A stretch of 64,000 bases of DNA from an uncultured Rhodospirillales bacterium. Its GTDB lineage: Bacteria; Pseudomonadota; Alphaproteobacteria; CACIAM-22H2. The stretch covers positions 1 through 64,000 of the forward strand of contig CALANV010000018.1 of NCBI GenBank assembly GCA_937926175.1. Direction: 5' to 3'. Each line of letters begins with the position of its first letter. The stretch's first letter is position 1. This document shows positions 45,051-53,763 of the stretch, in pieces. The notes under the pieces are model-generated. The model saw nothing but the letters and a program-made list of their open reading frames with translations. It did no database searches and was not told the origin of the DNA. The position numbers and the translations under genes were made by a program.

Positions 45051-47019
45051 CGCCGGCGGCATCAGCCTACCGTCCGACGCGGACACGTTTCCGAAACTCC
45101 TTCTCCACAACGCCAAGGTGCGCGGGGATCGCCCCGCCATTCGCGAGAAGGATTACGGAATCTGGCAGACCTGGACGTGGGCGCAGGTCAAGGACGAGGT
45201 CCTCGCGATCGCGGCGGGCCTTGCCGCGCAAGGTGTCACACGGGGCGACAGAATCGCGATCGTCGGCGACAACCGGCCGCAGCTCTATTGGTCGATGTGC
45301 GCCGCCCAGTGCCTGGGCGCCATTCCGGTTCCGGTCTACCAGGACTCGGTCGCCGACGAGATGGCCTACGTGGTCGACCACGCCGAGGCGCGCCTCGCCA
45401 TCGCCGAGGACCAGGAACAGGTGGACAAGCTGCTGTCGATCCGGGCGCGCTGCCCGCGTCTTGCGACGATCGTCTACGACGATCCGCGCGGCCTCAGGAA
45501 CTATCGTGACGACTCGCTCGTCAGCCTCGCCGAGCTGACGCGCCGCGGCCGGGCGTTGCGCGACGAGCGGCCCGGCTTCGTCGAGGGTGAGATCGCGGCG
45601 GGCAGGGGCAGCGACATCTCCACCATCCTCTACACGTCGGGAACGACGGGGCAGCCGAAGGGCGTGGTGCTGTCGTTCGACAACCTGATCATCAGCGCCC
45701 GCAACGCGATCGCCTTCGACAACCTGACCGAAAAGGAGGAAGTCCTCGCCTATCTGCCAATGGCGTGGGTCGGCGATCACCTGTTCTCGTACGCCGAGTC
45801 CTACGTCGCCGGCTTCTGCGTGTCGTGCCCGGAGAGCAGCGCCACGGTGCTCAACGACCTGCGCGAGATCGGGCCGACCTTCTTCTTCGCGCCGCCACGC
45901 ATCTTCGAGAACATCCTGACCACGGTGATGATCCGCATGGACGATGCCGGCGCGTTCAAGCGGTGGATGTTCCGGTACTTCATGGACGTGGCCAAGCGCG
46001 CGGGCACCAAGATCCTGGACAGGCAGCCGGTGCCGCTCGGCGAGCGGATCATCTACGCGCTGGGCGAGCTGCTGGTCTACGGCCCACTCAAGAACACGCT
46101 CGGATTCTCGCGTATCCGCCTGGGCTACACCGCCGGCGAGGCGATCGGCCCGGACATCTTCGACTTCTACCGTTCGCTCGGCATGAACCTGAAGCAGCTC
46201 TACGGCATGACCGAGACGAGCGTGAACATCTGCATGCAGCGGGACGGCCAGATCAAGGCCGACACCGTCGGCGTGCCGGCGCCGGAGGTCGAGATCAGGA
46301 TCGCCGAGAACGGCGAGGTCCTGGTGCGGAGCCCCGGCGTCTTCCAGGGCTACTACAAGAACGAGGCGGCGACGCGCGAGACCCGGACGCCCGACGGCTG
46401 GGTGCACACGGGCGACGCCGGCTTCTTCGACGCCGACGGCCAGCTCAAGATCATCGACCGCGCCAGGGACGTCGGACGGCTCAACGACGGCACGCTGTTC
46501 GCGCCAAAATACATCGAGAACAAGCTGAAGTTCTTCTCGTACATCAAGGAGGCGGTCGCGTTCGGCGACGGGCGCGACTACGTCGCCGCGTTCATCAACA
46601 TCGATCTGGCGGCGGTCGGCAGCTGGGCCGAGCGCAAGGGCCTGCCCTACGCCAGCTACCAGGAACTCGCCGCGAAGCCCGAGGTCTATGCGCTGATCCA
46701 GGGCTGCGTCGAGCAGGTCAACCGCGACCTCGCCGCCGACCCGAAACTGTCCGGCTCGCAGATCCGGCGCTTCCTGATCCTGCACAAGGAGCTCGACGCC
46801 GACGACGGCGAGCTGACGCGGACCCGCAAGGTCCGCCGCCGCATCATCGCCGACCGCTACGGGCCGCTGATCGAGGCGCTCTATGCCGGCGTCGACCGCG
46901 CCCACATCGAGACGAAGGTTATCTTCGAGGACGGGCGCACCGGCCTGATCAGGGCGGATCTCGCGATCCGCGAGGCCGCGCTTGCGCCGGCGCCGGCACC
47001 GCTCAGAAAGGCGAGCTGA
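45043..47019 (+). CDS. long-chain acyl-CoA synthetase-like AMP-forming ligase
   Basis: A 658-residue adenylate-forming enzyme. The A3 loop is ILYTSGTTGQPKGVVLS, A5 is LKQLYGMTETSVNIC, and A7/A8 read WVHTGDAGFFDADGQLKIID followed by RARDVGRL. The usual A8/A10 lysines of bacterial FadD enzymes are partly changed; the catalytic region otherwise looks complete. It is the first gene of a LIV transporter operon, so it likely activates the imported acid to its CoA ester. A well-supported family; the acid is unknown. Confidence 0.9.
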   Translation: MADAGGISLPSDADTFPKLLLHNAKVRGDRPAIREKDYGIWQTWTWAQVKDEVLAIAAGLAAQGVTRGDRIAIVGDNRPQLYWSMCAAQCLGAIPVPVYQDSVADEMAYVVDHAEARLAIAEDQEQVDKLLSIRARCPRLATIVYDDPRGLRNYRDDSLVSLAELTRRGRALRDERPGFVEGEIAAGRGSDISTILYTSGTTGQPKGVVLSFDNLIISARNAIAFDNLTEKEEVLAYLPMAWVGDHLFSYAESYVAGFCVSCPESSATVLNDLREIGPTFFFAPPRIFENILTTVMIRMDDAGAFKRWMFRYFMDVAKRAGTKILDRQPVPLGERIIYALGELLVYGPLKNTLGFSRIRLGYTAGEAIGPDIFDFYRSLGMNLKQLYGMTETSVNICMQRDGQIKADTVGVPAPEVEIRIAENGEVLVRSPGVFQGYYKNEAATRETRTPDGWVHTGDAGFFDADGQLKIIDRARDVGRLNDGTLFAPKYIENKLKFFSYIKEAVAFGDGRDYVAAFINIDLAAVGSWAERKGLPYASYQELAAKPEVYALIQGCVEQVNRDLAADPKLSGSQIRRFLILHKELDADDGELTRTRKVRRRIIADRYGPLIEALYAGVDRAHIETKVIFEDGRTGLIRADLAIREAALAPAPAPLRKAS

Positions 47020-47118
47020 CATGACCCCAGGAGCGCCGACGGCCTTCCCCGCCCGACCGCTTTCCGGCCGCACGAGCCGGGGCGGAGCCGATCCCGCCGT
47101 CAGAGCAACGTGCGCGTC

Positions 47119-47931
47119 ATGATCACGATGTATGTGCCCACGTCGGCGCCGGAACGCACCATCGGCGACGTGCTCCTGAAGGTCGACGACATCAGCTTGT
47201 CGTTCGGCGGCGTGAAGGCGCTGTCGAACGTATCGTTCGACATCCGCCAGGGCGAAATCCGCGCCATCATCGGCCCCAACGGCGCCGGCAAGTCATCGAT
47301 GCTCAACTGCATCAACGGCTTCTATCACCCGCAGCAGGGCACGATCACGTACAAGGGCGTGGTGCGCCGGCAGATGCGGCCGCACGAGGCGGCCGCCCAG
47401 GGCATCGCGCGGACCTTCCAGAACATCGCCCTGTTCAAGGGCATGTCGACGCTCGACAACATCATGACCGGGCGTCTGCTGAAGATGAAACAGAACTTCT
47501 TCCTGCAGGCGCTGCACTGGGGACCGGCCCAGAAGGAAGAGATCGAGCACCGCGAGTTCGTCGAGCGCATCATCGACTTCCTCGAGATCCAGTCGATCCG
47601 CAAGGTCCCGGTCGGGCGCCTGCCCTACGGCCTGCAGAAGCGGGTCGAGCTGGGCCGCGCGCTCGCCGCCGAGCCGACGCTGCTGCTGCTGGACGAGCCG
47701 ATGGCCGGCATGAACGTCGAGGAGAAGGAGGACATGTGCCGCTTCATCCTCGACGTGAACGAGGAGTTCGGCACGACCATCGCCCTGATCGAGCACGACA
47801 TGGGCGTGGTCATGGACATCTCGGACCGCGTCGTCGTGCTCGACTACGGGCGCAAGATCGCCGACGGGACGCCCGACGAAGTCCGCAACGACCAGCGCGT
47901 CATCGACGCCTATCTCGGCGTGCAACATTGA
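47119..47931 (+). CDS. livG: LIV-type ABC transporter ATP-binding protein LivG
   Basis: About 270 residues. Walker A is GPNGAGKSSMLNC, the LivG mark GIARTFQNIALFKGMSTLDN is present, and Walker B is LLLLDEPMAGMNVEEKEDM. A short insertion (MKQNFFLQALHWGPAQKEEI) is larger than in the LivG at 2223. The start could be ATG 47119 or GTG 47110. It follows the ligase gene by about 100 bases and precedes livH by 15. Confidence 0.92.
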   Translation: MITMYVPTSAPERTIGDVLLKVDDISLSFGGVKALSNVSFDIRQGEIRAIIGPNGAGKSSMLNCINGFYHPQQGTITYKGVVRRQMRPHEAAAQGIARTFQNIALFKGMSTLDNIMTGRLLKMKQNFFLQALHWGPAQKEEIEHREFVERIIDFLEIQSIRKVPVGRLPYGLQKRVELGRALAAEPTLLLLDEPMAGMNVEEKEDMCRFILDVNEEFGTTIALIEHDMGVVMDISDRVVVLDYGRKIADGTPDEVRNDQRVIDAYLGVQH

Positions 47932-47946
47932 GGATCCGGTAATCCC

Positions 47947-48876
47947 ATGCTCAGCGTCTTCGCCCAGATCTACGAGCAACCCGGCTTCTTCGTGGAGGTC
48001 GTGCTCGGCGGGCTGATGGCCGGCGTCCTCTACGCGCTGGTGGCGCTCGGCTTCGTCCTGATCTTCAAGGCGTCCGGCGTGTTCAACTTCGCCCAGGGCG
48101 CCATGGTCCTGTTCGCCGCGCTGTCGCTGGTGCGGCTGATGGAGGTGATGCCGTTCTGGGCGGCGTTCCTCGCCTCGTGCGCGATCATGGTGGCGCTCGC
48201 CTTCGCCATCGAACGGCTGGTGCTGCGGCCCCTGGTCAACCAGGAGGGCATCGTCCTGTTCATGGCGACGCTCGGCATCGCCTTCTTCCTCGACGGGTTC
48301 GGCCAGACGATCTGGGGCAGCGAGGTCTACACGCTCGAACTGGGCGTGCCGAAGGACCCGGTGTTCATCCTCGAGTCCGTGTTCGAGGGCGGCGTGCTCG
48401 TCAACCAGCTCGACATCTTCGCCGCGGTCGTCGCCGGCGCGCTGGTCGTGGTGCTGGCCCTGTTCTTCCAGAAGACCAAGATCGGCCTGGCGCTGCGCGC
48501 GGTCGCCGACGACCATCAGGCGGCGCAGTCGATCGGCGTGCCGCTCAACTACATCTGGCTGATCGTCTGGTCGGTGGCGGGCATCGTCGCGCTCGTCGCC
48601 GGCATGGTGTGGGGCGCCAAGCTCGGCGTGCAGTTCTCGCTGGCGCTCGTCGCGCTCAAGGCGTTGCCGGTGCTGATCCTCGGCGGCTTCACCTCGGTCC
48701 CCGGCGCGATCGTCGGCGGCCTCATCATCGGCGTCGGCGAGAAGATCGCCGAGGTCTATTTCGGCTCCCAGATCGGCGGCGGCATCGAGAACTGGTTCGC
48801 GTACGTGCTGGCGCTCGTCTTCCTCTTGTTCCGCCCGCAGGGGCTGTTCGGCGAGAAGATCATCGAGCGCGTGTAG
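47947..48876 (+). CDS. livH: LIV-type ABC transporter permease LivH
   Basis: A 309-residue inner-membrane permease. LGGLMAGVLYALVALGFVLI and FKASGVFNFAQGAMVLFAAL mark it as LivH. The coupling loop reads IGLALRAVADDHQAAQSIGV. It forms the channel with the LivM at 48905. Only partly similar in sequence to the LivH at 3934, so the two transporters are distinct systems, not a recent duplication. Confidence 0.92.
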   Translation: MLSVFAQIYEQPGFFVEVVLGGLMAGVLYALVALGFVLIFKASGVFNFAQGAMVLFAALSLVRLMEVMPFWAAFLASCAIMVALAFAIERLVLRPLVNQEGIVLFMATLGIAFFLDGFGQTIWGSEVYTLELGVPKDPVFILESVFEGGVLVNQLDIFAAVVAGALVVVLALFFQKTKIGLALRAVADDHQAAQSIGVPLNYIWLIVWSVAGIVALVAGMVWGAKLGVQFSLALVALKALPVLILGGFTSVPGAIVGGLIIGVGEKIAEVYFGSQIGGGIENWFAYVLALVFLLFRPQGLFGEKIIERV

Positions 48877-48904
48877 GCTCCCGCATCCCGAAAGGCCCAG
48901 CCCC

Positions 48905-49969
48905 ATGATCTACCGCGAGACGGGACAGTTCAAAATCAGCTACGCGGCCGACCAGGCCATCTTCCCGATCCGCCAGGACCTGATCGGCATGCTGCTGATT
49001 CTGGCCGTCGCGTTCATCGGCATACCGCTGCTCGCGACCGATTACTTTTATCTTGCCATCCTGATCCCGTTCCTGATCCTCTCGCTCGCGGCGATCGGCC
49101 TCAATCTCCTGACCGGCTATTGCGGGCAGCTCTCGCTCGGCACCGGCGCGTTCATGTCGGTCGGCGCCTATGCCGCCTACAACCTCGCGATCCGCGTGCC
49201 CGACCTCAACCTGCTGGTCATCTTCCTGATGGCGGGCGGCATCGCCGCGCTGGTCGGCGTCGTGTTCGGCCTGCCGTCCTTGCGCATCAAGGGCTTCTAC
49301 CTGGCGGTCGCGACGCTCGCGGCGCAGTTCTTCATCGACTGGGTGTTCCTGCGCATCAAGTGGTTCACGAACTACACGCCGTCGGGCTCGGTCTCGGCGC
49401 CAGCGCTCGACATCTTCGGCTACGTGTTCGCGACGCCGCGCCAGCACTACCTATTCGTCCTTGTGATCGTCGTGATCATGGCGCTCGTTGCCAAGAACCT
49501 GGTGCGCGGCCGGATCGGGCGCGCATGGATGGCGGTGCGCGACATGGACATCGCCGCCGAGATCATCGGCATCCCGCTGCTGCGCACCAAGCTGCTCGCC
49601 TTCGCGGTGAGTTCGTTCTACGCAGGCATTGCCGGCGCGCTGTGGGCCTTCGTCTATCTGGGATCGTGGGAACCGTACGCCTTCGGCATCGATCGCTCGT
49701 TCCAGATCCTGTTCATGATCATCATCGGCGGGCTGGGCTCGATCCTCGGCTGCTTCCTCGGCGCGTTCTTCATCTCGATCGTGCCGATCCTGCTCAACCA
49801 GGTGCCGGCGGCGCTCGGCGTGCCGATTTCGACGGCCACCGCCTCGCATCTCGAGTACATGATCTTCGGCGCCCTGATCATCTTCTTCCTGATCGTCGAG
49901 CCGCACGGCTTCGCCCGGCTGTGGCAGATCGGCAAGGAGAAGCTGCGCCTGTGGCCGTTCCCGCACTGA
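48905..49969 (+). CDS. livM: LIV-type ABC transporter permease LivM
   Basis: A 354-residue permease, longer at the N-terminus than the LivM at 2993. LTGYCGQLSLGTGAFMSVGA, FGLPSLRIKGFYLAVATLAA and IGRAWMAVRDMDIAAEIIGI are LivM signatures. It is 28 bases after livH. In related loci the binding protein gene follows directly; here it is 3.8 kb away beyond the arsenic-type cassette. Confidence 0.92.
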   Translation: MIYRETGQFKISYAADQAIFPIRQDLIGMLLILAVAFIGIPLLATDYFYLAILIPFLILSLAAIGLNLLTGYCGQLSLGTGAFMSVGAYAAYNLAIRVPDLNLLVIFLMAGGIAALVGVVFGLPSLRIKGFYLAVATLAAQFFIDWVFLRIKWFTNYTPSGSVSAPALDIFGYVFATPRQHYLFVLVIVVIMALVAKNLVRGRIGRAWMAVRDMDIAAEIIGIPLLRTKLLAFAVSSFYAGIAGALWAFVYLGSWEPYAFGIDRSFQILFMIIIGGLGSILGCFLGAFFISIVPILLNQVPAALGVPISTATASHLEYMIFGALIIFFLIVEPHGFARLWQIGKEKLRLWPFPH

Positions 49970-50067
49970 TCCGGACGGCCGCCGCCCGCGACCCGATATC
50001 GCGTCCGGCCATGCAACTGCGCCGGTCGATTGTTCATTCGCGCCGCCGTCTGCTGAAATCGCCGGCG

Positions 50068-50529
50068 ATGCGACGCAACGTTCGCCTGATCGTCGCCGCG
50101 GCGGCCGTGATCGCCGTGGGCGGTGCGCTGACATGGACATGGCTGCGCGGCGACGTGTCCGCCGCCGATCCGACCGATGCGGCCCAGGTTGCACGCGGCC
50201 GCGCCGTGTACGCCGCGCATTGCGCGATCTGCCACGGCGCGAACCTGGAGGGACAGCCGAACTGGCAGCGCCGCCGGCCGACGGGCGAGCTTCCCGCCCC
50301 GCCGCACGACGCATCCGGGCACACTTGGCATCACCCCGATCGCGTGCTGTTTGAGATCACCAGGAATGGACCCGGCGCCTACGCCCCGCCGGGCTATGTC
50401 AGCGCCATGCCGGCCTTCGGCGGGACGCTGTCCGACGACGAAATCTGGGCCGTCCTCGCCTTCATCAAGAGCACGTGGCCGCCGGCGATCCAGGCGCGCC
50501 AGGCCGAGATCACCGCCCGCAGCCGCTGA
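50068..50529 (+). CDS. membrane-anchored or exported mono-heme cytochrome c
   Basis: A 153-residue protein with an N-terminal hydrophobic segment (LIVAAAAVIAVGGALTWTWL) and one heme site, CAICHG, in ARGRAVYAAHCAICHGANLE. The distal methionine is probably in YVSAMPAFGGTLSDDEIWAV. It is a class I cytochrome c exported to the periplasm, where the ccm system downstream in the window would attach heme. It may start further upstream at ATG 50011. Its place in a LIV operon is unusual. Confidence 0.85.
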   Translation: MRRNVRLIVAAAAVIAVGGALTWTWLRGDVSAADPTDAAQVARGRAVYAAHCAICHGANLEGQPNWQRRRPTGELPAPPHDASGHTWHHPDRVLFEITRNGPGAYAPPGYVSAMPAFGGTLSDDEIWAVLAFIKSTWPPAIQARQAEITARSR

Positions 50530-50563
50530 TGCCGAACCGAAGCCAGCGCGGATGGCATCCCCC

Positions 50564-51796
50564 TCAGCGGCGCGTCGCGAACCAGAAGCCGAGCACCGCG
50601 AGCGTGCCGCCGGCGAAGATGGTCCACAGCACGGCGTCATACCCGCCCGAGAGCGACCAGATGAGCGCCGCCGCGAACGGGGCGAGCGCCTTGGCGCCCG
50701 TGGCCGGCACGGAAAGCGCACCGTTGATGGCGCCGTAGCCTTCGCGCCACAGGAGTTCCGGGACCGACGTGCCGCGGATGATGGTCATGATGCCGTTCGC
50801 GCCGCCATAGAGTGCCGCGAACACGAACAACGCGGCAACCGACGCCGGGAACATCACGAGGATCAGCACGGACAGGGGAAACAGCAGCGTGATGATCCGG
50901 CCCACGGTCGCCACGCGCAGCCGGCGCCCGATCAGCAGCAGGACGATCCGGCCCGCCACCTGGGCCGGACCGATGACGGCGAGCGCGCCGACGATGATCT
51001 CGGCCGGGAACTGCCGATCGGTCAGCAGCGGCACGAGATGGAAGGTGAGCGCCGAGAACGTCGCGTAATAGGCCGTGAAGCAGACGAGGAGCCCCCAGAA
51101 GACAGACGTGCGCATGGCACGGCGCAGCGGTGCATCGTCGGCCGGCGACGCCCCGGCCGCCGATGGGCGGTCCGGCGCGGCCGCTGCCGCATCACGCAGA
51201 AGAAACGCGTGAATCGGCACGCAGACGAATGCCACGATCAGCGCGAGCAGCAACAGCGCCGTGCGCCAGCCGAACTGCGCGATCAGGAACTGGGTCAGCG
51301 GAATGAACACCGTGCTGGCGAAGCCGCCGACCAGCGTCATCGCCGTTATCTTGGTCCGATAGGTTTTCGCGAAGAGACGGGTCAGCACCGTGAAGGCCGG
51401 CTCGTAGAGCGTCGCCGCCAACGCGAGCCCCAGCCCCATCCAGATCGCGTAAAAGGCGACGAGGCTCTCGACCCGAGACCATGCCGCCAGCATTGCCGCG
51501 CCGAGCGCCGAGCCGAACGTCATGAGCGCCCGCCCGCCCCGGCGGTCGATCCAGGTTCCGACCGCGAAGGCGGAAACGCCGGCCGTCAGAAGCCCGAGCG
51601 AGAGGGCGCCGTTCAGCGCGTTCCGGCTCCAGCCGAGTTCCGCCTCCATCGGCACGACGAACAGCGAAAAGCTGTAGTACAGCGCACCCCATGACACGAG
51701 CTGGGCGGCGGAAAGGGCCCAGACGAGCGTCCAGGGCCACGCCCCCGTCTCGGGCGCCGGCATCTCAACGGGCGTTCGCTCGAATGCGACGGACAT
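50564..51796 (-). CDS. MFS transporter, candidate metalloid/organoarsenical efflux pump
   Basis: A 410-residue 12-helix major facilitator. WTLVWALSAAQLVSWGALYY is helix 1, and GTWIDRRGGRALMTFGSALG is the loop-2/3 motif. It lies downstream of arsR and a flavoprotein in one minus-strand run (16-base gap to the flavoprotein), so it may export the metalloid the regulator senses, in the manner of ArsK- or ArsJ-type pumps. No metal-specific motif is visible. Confidence 0.8.
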   Translation of the reverse strand: MSVAFERTPVEMPAPETGAWPWTLVWALSAAQLVSWGALYYSFSLFVVPMEAELGWSRNALNGALSLGLLTAGVSAFAVGTWIDRRGGRALMTFGSALGAAMLAAWSRVESLVAFYAIWMGLGLALAATLYEPAFTVLTRLFAKTYRTKITAMTLVGGFASTVFIPLTQFLIAQFGWRTALLLLALIVAFVCVPIHAFLLRDAAAAAPDRPSAAGASPADDAPLRRAMRTSVFWGLLVCFTAYYATFSALTFHLVPLLTDRQFPAEIIVGALAVIGPAQVAGRIVLLLIGRRLRVATVGRIITLLFPLSVLILVMFPASVAALFVFAALYGGANGIMTIIRGTSVPELLWREGYGAINGALSVPATGAKALAPFAAALIWSLSGGYDAVLWTIFAGGTLAVLGFWFATRR

Positions 51797-51811
51797 GCGA
51801 CTCCGGGCGCC

Positions 51812-53152
51812 TCAGCAGCATGTGCGCGCCGTTACCTGCACGCGCGGCCTCGCAGCCGGCGTATCGCAACAGGCAGCTGTCGCCGCGATACCATGCGGCT
51901 TCGGCTCCGAGCACACGCCGGTTTCGGGCAGCACGAGCTCGACCCGACGCGCCGCTTCGATGTCGCTGGCGAGTGCGGCGACGACGGACCGGACCTGTTC
52001 GTAGCCGGTCGCGAGCAGGAACGTCGGCGCGCGGCCATAGCTTTTCATGCCGACGATGTAGAAATCGGGCTCCGGATGTCGCAGCTGCTCGACTCCGTGG
52101 GGCGGCACCGTACCGCAACTGTGAACGTTCGGATCGATGAGCGGCCCAAGCGCCGCTGCGCTCTCGAGGGCGGGATCGAGCGCAAGACGAATTTCGCGCA
52201 GGAACGAGAAATCCGGCCGGAAGCCGGTCGCAACGACGAGCTCGTCGACCGCGACCTCATCGAGCCCCGCCCTGGTTTCGCCAATCACGTGCAGCGCCTC
52301 ACCGGATCGATCGATCGCCCGGATGTGGAATGGCGCGACGACACGGACCTGACCGCTCTCCACGACCGCGCGCGTGCGCAATCCCAGCTCGCCGCGTGCC
52401 GGCAACTGATCGGCCGTGCCGCCGCCATAGACCGTGCCGACATCGTCACGGCGCAGCACCCAATGGATTTCCGTTGACGGTTCCTGCTGCCTGAGCGCGC
52501 AAAGGTCGAGCAGCGCGTTCATCGCCGAATGGCCACTGCCCACGACCATGACGCGGCGGCCGGCATAGCGCGGCCGGTCGATTCCGAGGACGTCGGGAAT
52601 ACCGTAAAAGACATTCGCCTGTGCCTCGACCTCGCCAGCCGCCGGCAGGCCGCCAGATCCGGCCGGGTTCGGGGTGAGATACGTCCCGGAGGCGTCGATC
52701 ACGGCCCGCGCCTCGTACATGGCCCGCGTGCCGTCCGAATGTGCGACGGTGATGACGAACGGCGCCCGGTCGCGCCCGGCTGTGCGCACCTTGGCAAAGC
52801 CCCGACGCCCCACCGCGATGACGCGTGCATCGAGGAAGAGCGCGCTGCGGATCGGCGGCACGTTGGCGAGCGGCACCAGATAATCGCGGATCAGCTCTGC
52901 GCCTGTCGGGTGATGATCCGGATCAGGCGGCGTCCAGTTCGTCGACTCGAGCAGCGCCCGCGCGGCCGCATCGATGCCGTAGCGCCAGGGCGAGAACATG
53001 CGCACATGACGCCATCGACTCACCGCATGACCGACATCCGGCCCGGCCTCGAAAACGAGCGGTCGCAAGCCGCGCCGGACGAGATGGGCGGCCGCCGCCA
53101 GTCCGACCGGGCCGGCGCCGATCACCGCTACGGCAAGATCCGAATTGGACAT
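51812..53152 (-). CDS. FAD/NADPH flavoprotein monooxygenase-like (ArsO-like) with Cys-rich tail
   Basis: A 446-residue flavoprotein with two Rossmann folds: VAVIGAGPVGLAAAAHLVRR (FAD) and VMVVGSGHSAMNALLDL (NADPH), resembling flavin-containing monooxygenases. VVATGFRPDFSFLREI is the usual GD-like third motif. The last 35 residues carry six cysteines, one in GVCSEPKPH, two in TAACCDTPA, and a terminal CC, a thiol cluster able to hold arsenite or another soft metal. It lies between arsR and the MFS gene, pointing to oxidation or capture of a metalloid. Such a role is inferred. Confidence 0.82.
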   Translation of the reverse strand: MSNSDLAVAVIGAGPVGLAAAAHLVRRGLRPLVFEAGPDVGHAVSRWRHVRMFSPWRYGIDAAARALLESTNWTPPDPDHHPTGAELIRDYLVPLANVPPIRSALFLDARVIAVGRRGFAKVRTAGRDRAPFVITVAHSDGTRAMYEARAVIDASGTYLTPNPAGSGGLPAAGEVEAQANVFYGIPDVLGIDRPRYAGRRVMVVGSGHSAMNALLDLCALRQQEPSTEIHWVLRRDDVGTVYGGGTADQLPARGELGLRTRAVVESGQVRVVAPFHIRAIDRSGEALHVIGETRAGLDEVAVDELVVATGFRPDFSFLREIRLALDPALESAAALGPLIDPNVHSCGTVPPHGVEQLRHPEPDFYIVGMKSYGRAPTFLLATGYEQVRSVVAALASDIEAARRVELVLPETGVCSEPKPHGIAATAACCDTPAARPRVQVTARTCC

Positions 53153-53188
53153 CGTAACTTTCCAGATTACGACAAAATGAGTGACGGG

Positions 53189-53524
53189 TCATGCCGCGGC
53201 GCGGGATGACGCGCTCCTGCCCGCTGACGCCTCCGACCGGCTAAAGCGGGTGAGATACTGTGCCAGGTCGCGGAAGCGGCGACGGTGGATGCGGTAATAA
53301 ACCCAGCGCCCGTCCTTCTCGGCGATCACGAGGCCGGCTTGGACGAGGATCTTCATGTGATGGCTCACCGCCGGCTGCGAGAGCCCGAGCATGTTCTCGA
53401 TGTCACAGGCGCACACCCTGTCCTCCCGCGAACAGCACGCGGCGTCGGGGCGCATGAGAAATTCGAGGATGCGGACGCGGGCCGGATCGCCCAGCGCCTT
53501 GAATACGGAAGCGACGTCGTCCAT
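53189..53524 (-). CDS. arsR: ArsR family metalloid-responsive repressor
   Basis: A 111-residue winged-helix protein. The metalloid thiol pair is in RVCACDIENMLGLSQPAVSH, matching the C-V-C site of classical ArsR, and an extra Cys pair precedes it (DAACCSRED). The recognition helix is SQPAVSHHMKILVQAGLV. It represses until As(III) or Sb(III) binds. It heads the arsR-flavoprotein-MFS run, with a 10-bp inverted repeat over its own promoter. Confidence 0.93.
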   Translation of the reverse strand: MDDVASVFKALGDPARVRILEFLMRPDAACCSREDRVCACDIENMLGLSQPAVSHHMKILVQAGLVIAEKDGRWVYYRIHRRRFRDLAQYLTRFSRSEASAGRSASSRAAA

Positions 53525-53535
53525 GCCGAATCCAA

Positions 53536-53565
53536 TAAATCGATAAACTTAAATATATCGATTTA
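53536..53565. promoter_or_regulatory. ArsR operator: perfect inverted repeat
   Basis: TAAATCGATA at 53536-53545 and TATCGATTTA at 53556-53565 form a perfect 10-bp inverted repeat with a 10-base spacer, starting 12 bases before the arsR ATG. It overlaps the predicted -10 element, so ArsR binding would block arsR transcription. Confidence 0.8.
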
Positions 53566-53579
53566 CTGACTACCATCAA
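53552..53579 (-). promoter_or_regulatory. sigma-70 type promoter of arsR
   Basis: On the minus strand TTGATG (53574-53579) is followed after 16 bases by TATATT (53552-53557), a good -35/-10 pair for arsR and the two genes after it. It is AT-rich in a GC-rich background. Confidence 0.65.
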
Positions 53580-53718
53580 GGCCATGTACCCCCATGCCCC
53601 GTTCGAGGCACCGACGTTCCTGGAAATGGCTGCGGTCCGGTCCCCAGCCAGAATCGACCTTTGGACCGGCGGGTGATTGTTGTACGCTGGCCGACAAGCC
53701 GTACGGAAAGAAACGGCT

Positions 53719-53750
53719 CAACAAACACGAAACAAACACAAACGACATCA
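53719..53750 (+). promoter_or_regulatory. C/A-rich leader before the binding-protein gene, possible sRNA target
   Basis: This leader is almost purely C and A (for example ACAAACACGAAACAAACACA) and sits directly before the ribosome site GGGAGGT. C/A-rich leaders of ABC binding-protein mRNAs are targets of GcvB in enterics, and AbcR RNAs act similarly in alphaproteobacteria, so this may be a small-RNA binding site. Confidence 0.45.
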
Positions 53751-53763
53751 TGGGAGGTTTCGC

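Noticed and set aside
45067..47073. Long open frame antisense to the acyl-CoA ligase
   Set aside because: Fully covered by a well-supported gene on the other strand and without domain features.
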